Origin: Sorghum bicolor
Lineage: Eukaryota > Streptophyta > Magnoliopsida > Poales > Poaceae
Assembly (NCBI RefSeq): GCF_000003195.3
Contig: NC_012870.2
Coordinates: 27,424,202 to 27,488,201, forward strand
DNA length: 64,000 nt
Direction: 5' to 3'
This document shows, in pieces, positions 1 through 11,510 of the stretch. How positions within the stretch are numbered: position 1 is the stretch's first letter; each line of letters opens with the position of its first letter. Under the pieces are notes generated by a model. That model saw nothing but the letters and a program-made list of their open reading frames with translations, ran no database searches and was not told where the DNA came from. A program made the translations under genes and the position numbers.

Positions 1-1075
1 TTGTTGACACGACACGACCGGGACTTTTTCTGTGTGGATAACGTACGTGTACATATATGACGAGGTTCAAAGATAGCCACGAGTCGGCGCTAGCTGTGCC
101 AAGCTAGCTAGGCAATTCAACATAGAACCATGTCCACGAATGGGTTTCCAAAATAAGCAAGACAAAGAGAGCAGCAACGCATGTTTCAAGTCAATCCATA
201 TTATATACGTACTCCCTCATTTCTAATAAATTGCAAGTGTTATATATGTATTTAGATTTAGATATAATATTATGATAAAGTGGTCTAAAAATTCTAAGAA
301 TTGGTATATGAAGGCCTAATCTGGGTGTATAAGCTTGTCATAAATAATTTAAATTATTTTAACAAAGTGGTACTGTACGTTGTTCACAATTTATATTTTC
401 ATATAACTATGTGAGGGATGTACCATTTGTGAGCAATGTATGGCACCTATGTTTAAAAAACATTTGAATTTTTTTATTGGAACATTGTACATCAAAAACA
501 TGTTTTCATGCAAGTTTGTAGAATTTTCTAACAAAATTTCTAAATTATTACAATTATTTTATGTTAATTTAGAGATAGGATGATGAATTATCCATAGCAT
601 ACATCCATCTCTGGATATGGCCTAGAGTGAAACATATAAGCATAAATATAAAAATTATATATTCTTGGGATCTTATTGGAGGTACCCATTGTTCAATTTA
701 GAATTACTTTTGATAAGCACGTAGAAATTCATTTAAACAATAGAAAATAGAAAATCGATTCTCAAAATTTTGGAACTTCTGGACAACAGTATGTATTTAG
801 CCTATTTTATGTAAAAAAATTGGAGCATAAAAGACATTTTTCGAAGGTTGTTTCACGAGTTGCTTTCTATATGTACATGAATAGAAAACAAACCATATGC
901 AAATGATCCAAGAAACAATAAATGGTATCCAAACAAATGTTGTAAATTGGTAGATCATGATTTTAGAAAAAACTATCATTTGGAGTTAGTATATGGAGAA
1001 AGACTAGTTACAAAATTTTGTCACAAAAGGAGAAAACTTTTTTTAACGTTCTTGATTTTCTAGTATTTTTCTATG
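1..1075. other. AT-rich intergenic DNA, no gene seen
   Basis: No reading frame with recognisable protein similarity is visible on either strand. A stretch near 210-290 begins with a 'ctccctcatttctaataa' motif that resembles one end of the common grass Stowaway-type MITEs, but no matching inverted end was found. The rest is low-GC unique-looking sequence. Confidence 0.6.
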
Positions 1076-1400
1076 TGTTTTGCAGAAACCGTCACAGTAA
1101 TGTTAATTACCAGGATGGTATATTTAATAGCCGTCAAAAATAGTTTAAAACCATCAAGGAATTAGGCATTTTTCTGACGGTTATTTATTTTTCCTATCGA
1201 TTATATGTACTCACAGGTTAATTAGAAATTTCCCTGACGGTTATTTATTTTCCTGTGTGTTTTCTAAGAACCTTCAAGATCATACAAATTATCCTATGTT
1301 TTTCAGGAACCGTCAAGTTTACTCTGATAGTTTATGCAATACTGTTAAAAATAATTCAAAATCATCAGAGAATTTCAAGTTTCTAGTAGTGAATGCATAT
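1076..1400. repeat. Possible CACTA-type subterminal repeat cluster
   Basis: A short motif, CTGACGGTT or its complement AACCGTCAG/ACCGTCA, recurs at about 1087, 1131, 1176, 1231 and 1309. The copies near 1176 and 1231 share 'ctgacggttatttatttt' with a spacing of about 55 bp. Clusters of short motifs in both orientations are typical of the subterminal regions of CACTA (En/Spm) transposons. No CACTA terminus or transposase reading frame was seen, so this would be a fragment. Confidence 0.35.
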
Positions 1401-2210
1401 CTAGGTGCATAACAAAAACTAAGACGGTTTGATTTGGGCCAGCAGGGAGACTCACTCAGGCAAGTAGATTCAGCCCAAGGCGTTAGAAATCAATCGTCTG
1501 GGTGATCTGCCTGGTCCAAACAAGTTTCCCACCAGTTTTCTTTTAAACATTTTCTATATTAGAAAAGCCAAAATAATTTACAATTTAGAATGGGGGAGAA
1601 CAATAAAATACAGTCAAACGGGGATTGCAAAAATAATATTCACTGACAGAGCCACTTACATCATCTCGTAATAACATAAGTATACAAACCTTGTAAAGCC
1701 ACATGGAACTTGCAGCAGGCAGTCGCAACGTACGTGCAAACACACATATCTTGTCATTGCTTAAATAATCGCTCCATCAAACTTAAACCTCATGCAATTA
1801 CCACCGTGTGCATTTCTTGCTGATTTCTTTCTGAAAAAGGGCAACTTTGCAGTGCCAAAGTTTGGTTTTTGCAAGAAAAATGGTGTAACCAAAGTCTGAG
1901 ACGCTACATGAAAAACTTTGTAATATCGATAATATACATCCAAAATTGTCAAGATCATGCATGCATGAATCCAAGTTTCGTTGAACATGACAATAACCTT
2001 TTTTGCATGGAACAAAACCAAGTCCCAAGATAGCCACCAAGCAAGGCAATTCGACAAAAACATCAGGAACGAAAATAACCTAGATGGAGCTTTGTGTATG
2101 GCGACTGATGGATTTTAAGGAAAGCAACAGGTCCTAATAGAAAAATCATATAGATTATGTTTTTTTTCTTTTTGAATCACAGTACAAATGTATAAAAGCA
2201 AACACTTAGG

Positions 2211-2480
2211 CCTTGTTTAGTTCACCCTAAAAACCAAAAAGTTTTCAAGAGATATTCTTCCTTTGGACAAAAACTTGAACCCCAGTGCTTCTATCCCCAA
2301 ATATAATTGGTTCTAATTCATTCACGGTCAAGCTATTCTTCCTTTGGACAAGTTTATAAAAAATAGCAATACCATTTATAATATTAAATAATAAATAAGT
2401 ATCTAGATCCATTATGAATTGTTTTACTTTTATGATATTCTTGGTTGTGATATATTCTCTTATCTATATCTATAAATTCT
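2211..2480. repeat. MITE-like fragment with GGCCTTGTTTAGTTC end
   Basis: The sequence near 2212 reads GGCCTTGTTTAGTTC, a terminal motif common to a large family of grass MITEs. No clear opposite terminal inverted repeat was found, so the element is partial or decayed and its right boundary is arbitrary. The surrounding 1401-3730 holds no gene I can support; short open frames there look random. Confidence 0.4.
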
Positions 2481-3736
2481 ATTAACTTAGGATTTTTTGA
2501 CTTATGACAACCTCAGAATCTATAACGTACAATACATGTTTTAAGATAATATCAAAAATATTTCTCGTATGAAGCCACCAAGTATGCATCCCACAAAACA
2601 ACATGGAAATTGTACCATAAGTAGACGTACGAAAAGAAAAGAAAAAGGAAAAAAAAGGGAAAACCAATGGGGTCTAGACCATTCGAGCTCAAGTTCTCAT
2701 ATATGAATTTTTGGAATGATATATGGCGTCATAATATAAGCATTTCTACATCTGGGTCAACAGTATCAGATGCAGGAATAACTGCAAATAAATAGTTTGG
2801 AAGAAGCTAATTAGCCAAGGGGTTGGATGCCAGAGGCCCTAGATATGCAATCATATATAGGCAAGCAAACTCTGCTATTGATCCTAATTCATAGTTCAAT
2901 GGCATGCATATCTAACCCTGTGATTCAGGAACACTTTCTGTACATGCTATGCACAAAGATTGCATCAACTTTTTGCATCCACACATGAGCAATTATGTCA
3001 AAAACAGAAAACTTTATTACTACAAATCTGGCTCGCTTGCATGACAGTATCACTCAAACTTCTGTATACAGAAGGCAAGACACACTAGAGCAGTACACAG
3101 TAACTCCAAAAATTGCAGCAACACACAGGCTGTGTGTTGGTAATCCCTTGCAAATAGACGAAATGCAGTCAGCACACAACAGATGCAATTAAAGGGACAA
3201 CATGCTCACTCATATACCCTGGTACATCATAACACATGGTGAAAAAAGTCCTTGTGCCCACACAGTTGTCCACCTGCTACACCTATCTTTTGGAGTCCGG
3301 CCACTGTCCATCAAACAAAATTATCCATGTGGAGTCATAGGGTTTAATTGGACGCATGATCGATCATGTTACAAAGATAGCCACGAGTTGGTTTTCAAGG
3401 TAGCATGGCCACAAACGCACCGCCGCGTTAGAAAAAAAAAACAATACATGTGAACTGAAAGAAAATCCGTTACTATACTATGTATATAGAGTTCCACGGG
3501 TGACGCCAATTTAAAAGCTAGTACCAGATGGAACAGTTTGTAGTATCAACGTACAAGGTGTGGGTTTTTTTTGTGTAGAAAAAACATAGAATTTAGTAAT
3601 AGGTTTGCTACATTCATCATGCATGCATGGTAGCCGAACCGAACCCTTTCCATGTATACTAAATGAATGCGATCAAGGAACTAGATAAAAGTACAAGAGC
3701 CACATGATCATCTTTAATTAATTATTAATCAAGTAA

Positions 3737-4243
3737 GAGCAAGTATTATAGTGGGATGTAAACTAGCTAAATGCTGAGGTGGAGGAGAGAAGGGAGGAGA
3801 GAGAAGAAGCATGCTGTAAGCTTACAGCCAGCTTAGACACAAGAACCAAGAAACTTTGTGTGAGAGATAAGTGGACCATGTATTAATAGTGAATAGCTAA
3901 GAGCAAGAGCAATGATACCGCCCGCCGGCGGACGAAATGAAGTCTAGCGTGGATTCTAATTAAATGTAGCAACGGCAGCTGCCGTACATACATCCAATAT
4001 AGAGCTAGCACAACAGTAGAACAACCAATAAGAATAGAGCTCTTGCGTATCCGCCCGCTTTTCAGGTCGCCGTTTCGCGAGACGTCCGCTCTGTACTCTC
4101 TCTCCTTTACGCTCCCTGCCAGGTCGGATTTCGCCGGCTTACAACCATTCATTATACTTACTCTAACTATTGTATAGGTGGGCTGAGAGAAGGCTGTAAG
4201 GAATCTTACAGCTAGCAAGTGGGATGTATTATTAAACTTGCTT
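3737..4243. repeat. Tourist-like MITE, 507 bp, TAA target duplication
   Basis: The left end GAGCAAGTATTATAGTGGG (from 3737) pairs imperfectly with the complement of the right end, which closes with AACTTGCTT at 4243. TAA flanks both sides (3734-3736 and 4244-4246), the usual PIF/Harbinger (Tourist) target duplication. The interior includes a second 'agagcaagagcaatgat' motif near 3900, so another short element may be nested inside. No transposase. Confidence 0.45.
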
Positions 4244-4318
4244 TAAGTGTTGTACCACTAGCACATGAAATGCTTTGTGTTTGAGGAGGCAGACACTCCT
4301 GCCATCCCGCCTGCAATT

Positions 4319-5109
4319 TCACTGTAAAAATCGTGACAGGCGGGCTGAATGCCCAAATATGTAGATGCAATTAACAAAAAATAATAAATACAACTTGATG
4401 AGCTTGGTGCGGTAGCCTACTGAACCCACTATAGATGTCACCGTAGAGCTCATTGTTGCCCGGGGCTCCATCGCCGAGCCCGCTCTCCCACCTTCACCAC
4501 CCCACGCTTCCTTCATTGTCACTACCATCACCACCTGTGGATCCCTACCACCATGCACCACCGCCAAAAGGGGACGAAGCCCATTCACCACCAGTTCCAT
4601 ATGGGTGTGATGGCCGCTCCATTGCCATGTTATTCACCGCTCCGTGAGCCGCGCCCCCTCCAGAAGAAGCACTATCACCAGATTCACTCCCGCCCTCGTG
4701 GATATGGGCGCAACTAAACAACATGCCATCACCAGGAGCCATGCTACAAATGGAGAGGTGTCGCCACAGGATCCACCTCCACTGTCAAAGGGAGGAAGAG
4801 AGAGCAAAGGTGAGAGGGACGAGATAAAGAGGGAGAGAGGTGATGCGGGGTTCACCGGTACGCTAGCCTTCATGTGCACTACACACTGTTGGTCTTCGTG
4901 GGCTCGGTCTTCGATGTGCTGCCACGTGCCTCCCTGTCTTTGGTGTGTTATGTGCCACCCGGTCTTCAATGTTTTATGTGCCACTGATCTTCATGTGTGT
5001 CACACGCTACTACGTACATGCAGGCATGGGATTGGTGTCAACACAGGATTGTGTCAGGCAGGTGGGAGAGAGAAGAATGGGGCGAGTAGGAGAGAGAATG
5101 CATGGGGCA

Positions 5110-5148
<39 letters not shown>

Positions 5149-5160
5149 AGATAGCTAGTG
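4319..5160. other. GC- and CT-rich intergenic DNA, low-complexity frames only
   Basis: Open frames on both strands (for example 4644-5114 +) are made of simple P, S, G and R-rich runs and overlap each other in opposite directions. None shows a domain. I regard the stretch as non-coding, possibly a decayed transposon. Confidence 0.5.
5113..5142. repeat. (GA)15 microsatellite
   Basis: Perfect GA dinucleotide run of about 15 units. Confidence 0.9.
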
Positions 5161-6482
5161 GGAGAGGGAGGACATGCCTATACTCGATGGGACTCTAGGC
5201 AAATGGACCAGTTGGGTGATTTTTATAGGCGGACTATCTCTGTAAATGAATAAAATACCTCAAATTTAATATTTCTGTGGTTGATCATTTCTGTATCACA
5301 TCAGCATTAGACAATAAAGAAATATTAAATTTGAGCTCAAATGGTCTGATGCCGAATATAAACGATCAACCCTATTTGGTGTTGATGTTGATACTAATTT
5401 GTTCTGAGAAGTAGTGACTAATAATCTCAAGTAAACAATGTTAAATTGCACATCAGATCACCACCCATGTGTTGGGAAAAATTGCCTTGGCTCCACCTGT
5501 GCAAATTGCTGCGATAACGCCACAATCAATTCTTGTGAATTGGGCTTATGAAATTGAGAAAAAGTTTCATCAGCTCCACTTTTCGCTCTTGTACATTGCA
5601 ATCCAATCTTACATTGGCATTTATTCCTCGTCTTTGGTGGGTTAGGTTTTATGGATTATTTTGGGAGAGGTTTCACCTATTATTTTCCAATAAGCAGATC
5701 CTAATTCTTTTAAAAAGAATCATCACAATCATGGGGCGCTAGATGAAAAAAGACAACGTCAAACAATAAGGGTAATAGCAAGCAAGATGGAAGGGGATAA
5801 GGTAGCATGGGAGGCACAACAAAGAAGAGGGAGCTAGCTATTTGGCAATGGTGACACAAGGGAGGTAAAAGGCAAAGGAGAGTGGTATTGAGAAAATAGC
5901 ACCCTAGAGACCACAAACAGGGAGAAGAAGGGAGCACCAAAAACCAAACATCAAAACTAATGACATTTGATACCTAAACCGTAGACTTAGGATTCGATCC
6001 ACTAGGACTACTACTACTACTATGGAGATGGTTCCCCACCCCATCTAGCCACCGGCGAGACAACTAGAAATGGGATAGGGAGGTGGCCTAGAAGCTGGTG
6101 ACGGTTGGGAGGTGTGCACCATGTAAGATATGACTATTGCATTTATACAAAAGCTACCTTTAAGGGTTGCCATGAATCATTACAAAGTAAGGTATTAGTG
6201 TTGGAGCTGTGACCACTGCGTAGGGCGTAGTCATGGGAGGTGGGAGGTTGTGATTTGATTTACCGACAACGGCAAAGTTGAGACACCATGATGCTAGCCT
6301 AGCGTCTCGAGGGAGGGTGTGGTGGGAGAGAGAGAGAGAGGGGAGGGATAGATTAGATCAATCTCTAGCTGACTTCGATTAACCAAAGTGTTCAGTACAT
6401 ATAGCAAAGATTAACAATTACCTAACAAACTCATGCAAAAATATAAGGAGCTAAAAAATTGATCTAATCCCATCCTCAAGCG
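5161..6482. other. Intergenic DNA, no gene seen
   Basis: No supported gene. The segment around 5620-5712 is a diverged copy of 7207-7291: both contain a 'ctcg.ctttg.tgg.tta' start and end in 'agatccta.ttctttt'. They may be two pieces of one older repeat on either side of the Gypsy remnant at 6483-7194. Confidence 0.5.
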
Positions 6483-7194
6483 TCAGAGTCGCTGGAGTTC
6501 CATGGTGATCGCGCACCGCGCGGTCACCCATGCATCATGTGTCGTGCACCGTTGTCGATCCCCACGTAACCCTAGCCATGACTTCTCTTCCTCCTCTGGT
6601 AGACGTTTCCTACCATATAACATCTCTTCCCCCTTGAGAAATAACTCGTCTTCGAGTAGGAAGAAGGGGTGCGCTGCACGAAACGCGTTGACTGGCTCCA
6701 ATGTGGCCTCACCCACAAGCATGGCCCGCCCACTGAACTAGCATGTGCTAGACGCCACGGTAGAGACTAAATCGAAAAACACGCTTTGGCTATGGTAGTA
6801 GGCGGCCGCTTTGTAGTGGTGGGAGTGACAGAATGGTTATCGATGGAGTCTTGTGAAATGGCTTGAGCACACCCACATGCATGGAACACGTCATGGATGC
6901 GGGCACCGCTCGACAGTTGGAGACGGTAGGCCACCATGCTCATACGTTGCGGGACCTGGAACGGCCTAGCATCCCATGGTCCCACAGCTTGTCGTGATTA
7001 TTGAGGACGAGAGATAGGTTAGGGTGATGGAGTAACCGGAGCCACAACCAGTCGCCCATGTCAAACTCCAGATCAAGGTGATGAGTGTCGTAGCGGTGTC
7101 GAGTGTACCCCTGTGTTTGGAGAAGTTGAGTGCGTACCTCGACGAGAAACGTGTTGCGGTTGGCAAGCTTGGTGTCGATGGTGTGAGTATGCAC
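6483..7194 (-). pseudogene. Decayed Ty3/Gypsy chromovirus integrase C-terminus and chromodomain
   Basis: Reading the minus strand from 7194, the translation contains LEFDMGDWLWLRLLHHP, then in another frame FQVPQRMSMVAYRLQLSSGA and RIHDVFH. These match the conserved tail of Ty3/Gypsy integrases ('GD.VWLRL...', 'Y.GPF.V.ERVG.VAYRLQLP', 'IHDVFHV'). About 100 bp further on, 6722-6483 encodes EATLEPVNAFRAAHPFFLLEDEL, which resembles the chromodomain tail ('ATWEP...F....P.FQLEDEL') of plant chromoviruses. Several frame changes and stops separate the pieces, and no upstream reverse transcriptase is present, so this is an old 3' fragment. The assignment rests on remembered motifs only. Confidence 0.65.
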
Positions 7195-7299
7195 ACTACT
7201 AGAGTTTTTCTCTCGCCTTTGATGGTTTATGGGGGTTGTTTTGGAGGAGTTTCACTTGTTGCCGCTAGGTAGATAGATCCTACTTCTTTTAATTTATTA

Positions 7300-7588
7300 C
7301 TCTTTCTGTCCTAAACTAAGTGATGTATCAAGTTTGTTATAAGTCAAAGCATTTTAAATTTAACCAAATTTATAAAAAAAAAGTATCAAATAAGGCCTCC
7401 TTTCGAACGAAGAAAAAACAAAGGATTCAAATTCCTATGGATTAAGTTCCCGTGGTAGCCTTTGATTTGTAGGAACTGCTCATAAGAATTTTAAATGAAA
7501 CTTCCTTTCCCCCATTATTTCCAAAGTTCCCTGTGCATAGGAATTTTTGCATGAGGTAGGTGGATTACTTATTTTCGGACAGAGAGAG
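7300..7588. repeat. Stowaway-like MITE (TA target site) with nested insertion, in the DOF gene promoter
   Basis: The left end CTCTTTCTGTCCTAAACTAA after a TA (7298-7299) pairs with the complement of the right end TTATTTTCGGACAGAGAGAG before TA (7589-7590). These are the 'ctccgtcc' inverted ends of grass Stowaway (Tc1/mariner) MITEs. A 'ggcctcctttcgaacg' segment at about 7392-7555 looks like a second MITE inserted inside. The element ends about 590 bp before the DOF start codon and about 320 bp before the likely TATA box, so it is part of the proximal promoter. Confidence 0.5.
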
Positions 7589-7910
7589 TATTAAGAAAAA
7601 AACCTTAAAAAAACGTAAAATCAGCAAAAGCCTGAGGCGCTACATTCCAATCGAAAAAAGAAAAAGAGAACAGAAAGAAAGCGGCGTAGAAAAAGGGCAG
7701 GGCAGAGGAGGAAGCGATCGAGCGAGCGTGGGAGGGAGGCAGAGCCAAGAGCCAAGGGGAGGGCGCCAGCTGCCCGACGACGGCGACGCGCGGGACGAAA
7801 AGGCGAAGCGCGAGCGAGGAGGAGAATCAAATAACGCACCCCGGAGGCCACAAGCCGAGCTTGTGGCTGAGCACCCCTCGCCGTGGCCCCCACCCCCCTC
7901 CTTCTTCCCC

Positions 7911-7920
7911 CCCTCTTATA
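7911..7920 (+). promoter_or_regulatory. Candidate TATA-like element of the DOF gene
   Basis: CTCTTATACC lies in a CT-rich tract (7890-7940) about 260 bp upstream of the start codon at 8176. The sequence from here to 8175 is GC-rich with CT and CAG runs, as in grass 5' leaders. The TATA match is weak and the transcription start is inferred to be near 7940-7950. Confidence 0.35.
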
Positions 7921-7941
7921 CCCGCTCGCCCTCCCCTGTCC

Positions 7942-8040
7942 ATGGCCAGCAGCAGCAGCAGCACCAGACCAAATTCCACTCGTTGGTTTCTTTGCCGGTC
8001 GGCCTCGTCGTCGTCTCTCCCGGCTCCGGCCGCAAAGTGA
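7942..8040 (+). other. Possible upstream ORF (32 codons) in the DOF leader
   Basis: An ATG at 7942 in favourable context (ccATGG) opens a frame rich in Ser and Arg that closes with TGA at 8038-8040, 135 bp before the main ATG. If transcription begins at or before about 7935, this uORF would precede the DOF coding region and could lower its translation. Whether it is in the mature mRNA cannot be told from sequence. Confidence 0.3.
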
Positions 8041-8175
8041 ACCTACCTGCGGCGTCTCGACCTCGTCCTTCCGTCTGTCTGTCGCCTAGCTAGCTGCTTC
8101 TTCCTCCTTGGCTTGCAGCAGCAGCAGCAAGCAAAGCCGGGAGCTTGTGTTTGTTTGGATCGGAGTGAGAAGAAG

Positions 8176-8277
8176 ATGATGGCGGAGTGCCAAGGAGGAG
8201 GAGGAGGGGATTTCCTCATCAAGCTCTTCGGGAAGACCATCCCCGTGCCGGAGTCCGGCGACGCCAAGGTTGGATAC

Positions 8278-8325
<48 letters not shown>

Positions 8326-10460
8326 CATCTTTCTTGCTGTGTGCTGTCGTGAGTTCATTTCCAGCGGAGTCTCTGTTTCTTGGTGAGTTGTTGATCTATT
8401 CAACAGGGAGGGGATGTGTCGTCAAAAAAAAAAAAAAACAGGGAGGGGATGATTTCTTGATTGATTGATTAATTTCCTCGGACTATTAATTGGACTGCGT
8501 CCGGGGACGGGGCTGATTGATTTTGATTTGAGTGCCATTTTTATTTGCTTGCGAAAAGATATAGACGATGCTCTTCTTCTGTTCTCCGAAACAGGGCATT
8601 TGCGTACGAGTCTTGTTATTGCAGTGAGCGGTCCAACAGATGAAGGGGGGAATCCGTGTTTTGCTTATACTGTTAGTGAATTATTTCTCTTGGAAGTCAA
8701 TTATATGGGCTGCCCGGGAGAAAAAAATTCTCAGGCTTGGTGTAAACGTGGAGGCCTAAAGCTGTTTCTAGTGGTCTCCACTGACTGCCTCCTTGCTTAA
8801 TTGGGCATCACACCATTTCTAAGAAAACAGCAACTTGCTTTCGCTCGCTCATGTCCGAAATCAAATACTATATAGTGCCTGCGTGCTAATATTTTTTTTT
8901 CTTCAAAAACGTGCGTGCTAATATTAAGAAATTGCCTCCCGAATTTCCACCCATGGAAATCGATCAGATGTCTAATTCAAGTGGGAAAACACAAGAACCA
9001 GGCTTGTATCTTATATATAAGGCATGCATATGATGAAATTCGAAATTTACAACTGTTTTCCATGCATCAACTACGTACAGTACATGAGCTGATCAAATGA
9101 AATTTTATCATCATTCTACTAGGATCTTCAGCAGAGCAGCAGCAGCAGCAGCTCCACTGAACAAGATCATCAGGATGCCCATGCCCTGGACCAGGAGAAC
9201 CCGCACCCGGACTCCTCCGACCCGTCCCCGCAGCCGGAGGTCGTGGACGCAGAGGACCCCAAGAGCTCACCGGAGACGACACACCAGAAGCCCGGCCAGG
9301 GCAACGGCAGCGGCGACGCTGCCAGCCAGAGGGAGAAGCTGAAGAAGCCCGACAAGGTGCTGCCATGCCCGCGCTGCAACAGCATGGACACCAAGTTCTG
9401 CTACTTCAACAACTACAACGTCAACCAGCCGCGCCACTTCTGCAAGAACTGCCAGCGCTACTGGACCGCCGGCGGCGCCATGCGCAACGTTCCCGTCGGG
9501 GCCGGTCGCCGCAAGAACAAGAACGCCGTCGCCGCCTCGCACTTCCTCCACAGGGTCGGGGCGGCCTGCGGCGGCGGCGGCGACACGCTCAAGACGACCA
9601 ACGGCACGGTGCTCAGCTTCGGCGGCCATGGTGGCGGCTGCGTGCCTCCTGGTCCTGCATGCTTGGACCTCGTCGAGCAGCTCAGCCACCACCTGGCGGC
9701 CCCGGTGATCAGGAACGCCGGCAACAACCCGGGTCCTTGCAGCGAAGGATCGAGCAACTGCAGGGACGACAACAAGACCATCAACGACAGGTCTTGTGTA
9801 GACGAAGCCGCAGCAGCAAACGGAGACGACGGATCAGTGCAGCACCCAGCAAGCATGAACAACGGCGGCGCAACCGTGTGGCCGCCGCCGTACAGCTGCG
9901 CGCCATCTCCGGCGGCGTATTTCTCCTCGGGCATCGCGATCCCGATATACCCAGCCGCACCAGGTTACTGGGGCTGCATGGTTCCCGGAGCTTGGAGCCT
10001 GCCATGGCCGGTGCAACAGCCCCCGTCGTCGCAGTCGCAGGGGCCGGCGGCGGGCCTCTCGTCGTCGACGTCGCCCACCACCACCAGTGCTCCTTCGGTC
10101 TCATCATCCGGGGCAGCCGACTCCCACACGCTGGGGCTGGGCAAGCACCCCCGGGACCGGGAGGAGGGTGACGACGGGAGAAACGCCAAGGTGTGGGCTC
10201 CCAAGACCATCCGGATAGACGACGTGGACGAGGTGGCCAGGAGCTCCATCTGGTCGCTCATCGGGATCAAAGGCGACAAGGCGAAGCAGCAGGACGACGA
10301 TGCTGCTGGTGGGCACAAGCAGAAGCAGCTTGTTGGGATGGTGTTCGAGCCCAAGCGCGAGGCCACCAAGAAGCCGGCGGCCATGATGACAAGCTCGCCG
10401 CTCCTGCACGCCAACCCCGTCGCGCTCACGCGCTCCGTGGCCTTCCAGGAGGGCTCTTGA
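8176..10460 (+). CDS. CDF: Cycling DOF factor (CDF-type DOF zinc-finger transcription factor), 2 exons
   Basis: Exon 1 is 8176-8268 and exon 2 is 9123-10460. The 854-bp intron starts GTTGGA, ends TACTAG and lies between codons, giving about 476 aa. The N-terminus has the CDF motif [14 protein letters not shown] (residues 12-25). The single DOF finger is CX2CX21CX2C with C113, C116, C138 and C141, followed by the conserved [20 protein letters not shown]. Near residue 388 is [20 protein letters not shown], the C-terminal motif that in Arabidopsis CDFs binds GIGANTEA/FKF1. The end carries [13 protein letters not shown], a further CDF signature. CDFs are nuclear proteins binding AAAG sites; in Arabidopsis they repress CONSTANS and FT in the morning and are degraded through FKF1-GI. 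Two ATGs lie in tandem (8176, 8179); either may be used. The gene looks intact. Orthology to a particular grass DOF is not established here. Confidence 0.93.
8274..8324. repeat. TA-rich microsatellite in DOF intron 1
   Basis: A run of 'acatat' then about 19 TA units directly follows the 5' splice site of the DOF intron. Such runs are often length-polymorphic. Confidence 0.9.
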
Positions 10461-10790
10461 TTCTTCAATTTGAAGGACATCGATCGATCCATCAGCAGCA
10501 GCAGCAGATGCAGGAATTTTGTCATGCAGCCTTCTCATCTCGACATGAGCTTAGCCTGACACAGTACTGAATTTTTTTTTGGGTAAATCATCAGAGGATT
10601 GTAATATATATCTATAGGTATATATATGTGTTGGGTGGGAAACAGAGCTAGTGTGTATATGTGTATGTGTATGTGTATGTGTATGTGTAACATAGCTACT
10701 TGTGGACTTGTAATATAGGCGGCACGCAGGATGTACATATAGAACTAGCTATTTGGGTTTGAGAAAGACCAGGAGATCAATAAGAGGTCC
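10461..10790 (+). other. DOF 3' untranslated region with (GTGTAT)n repeat
   Basis: The sequence after the TGA contains a CAG run, a TATA-rich stretch and a GTGTAT hexamer run at about 10652-10689. AATAAG near 10780 and AATAAC near 10805 are possible polyadenylation signals. The exact transcript end is unknown. Confidence 0.45.
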
Positions 10791-10849
10791 CAGGTTGTAG
10801 ATAAATAACAACATTAAGAAGGGGAATATATTGCTTCAGGTATTTCACT

Positions 10850-11510
10850 TTGTTGTTTTTTTATACAAATCAGGTTCCGGTTATATAAAATAGAAGAAGC
10901 TCAGACTAGATAATACAACAATACAACATCAACAGAGCTAAGACGACGAGTGAATAAAGATGGAACCAACGACAAAAAAAAAAAAACTACAGGGTAAACA
11001 ACAAGGCAACATCAACTAAAATGACAACAATAACAACAAAGCCTAGCGAAGAGGCAAGGAGATCCCCGCCACAAGATCCCAGAAAGCACGATCTTTTGTA
11101 CGTATGAGTGACTCAAGGAGGTCTGGTGACAACAGTTCTTTCACATACCCCCAAGTATGTTCTTGAATTGCATCATCATTCAGCTTCCCATCGTTCCCAA
11201 CAATCCCCAAGTCTTTTAGAACTTTGTGCTTGGCAAGGCGGCGATTTGTCATAAGACTTGCTTCGACGATGTCTCACCGGTGGTGTCACCAGTGGTGGGT
11301 GATGTACCATGGATCAACACAATCCTTGATCTGCATGTCCAAGTCCAATTGAGGCGGCTCCTCTGTCAGAGGATTATTTTGCAGCTTGGGCTCTGCCAGC
11401 TTGGCCCCGTCAATAGTCGACTGAGAGGATCCATCAATAGGATCCTCAATTGTCCCACCCGTACCGATCTCAGCTTCTTCCTCATCGAACGCATCTTCAA
11501 CTAAAACAAT
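10850..11510 (-). pseudogene. 3' fragment of a LINE-type ORF1 (zinc-knuckle protein) retroposon
   Basis: The minus strand 11252-11043 encodes RLAKHKVLKDLGIVGNDGKL, followed by ELLSPDLLESLI and FWDLVAGISLPLR and then a stop. I recognise this as a C-terminal region seen in many grass retroelement ORF1-like proteins. It resembles in layout the C-terminus of the ORF1 at 22140-22363 ('QRVLIQKLGF...EPLSDSTYDALQLLL'). Upstream on the minus strand, 11510-11253 continues with acidic sequence (FDEEEAEIGTGGTIEDPIDG) that is frameshifted and has stops. The 3' side reaches a run ending in 'ataaaaaaacaac' at about 10855, consistent with a poly(A)-type tail. It is 5'-truncated; no convincing target duplication was found. 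Confidence 0.5.

Noticed and set aside
2995..3453. Two adjacent plus-strand frames (65 and 83 aa) as a small gene
   Set aside because: No domain, no coding-like composition and no promoter; an AT-rich setting makes such frames common by chance.
4644..5114. 156-aa plus-strand frame as a host gene
   Set aside because: Low complexity, no domain, and overlapping frames on both strands. It includes the GA-rich region.
9365..10171. Long alternative-frame open reading inside the DOF gene (268 aa, Q/R-rich), and similar minus-strand frames
   Set aside because: These are shadows of a GC-rich coding exon; the DOF frame has the conserved finger and CDF motifs.
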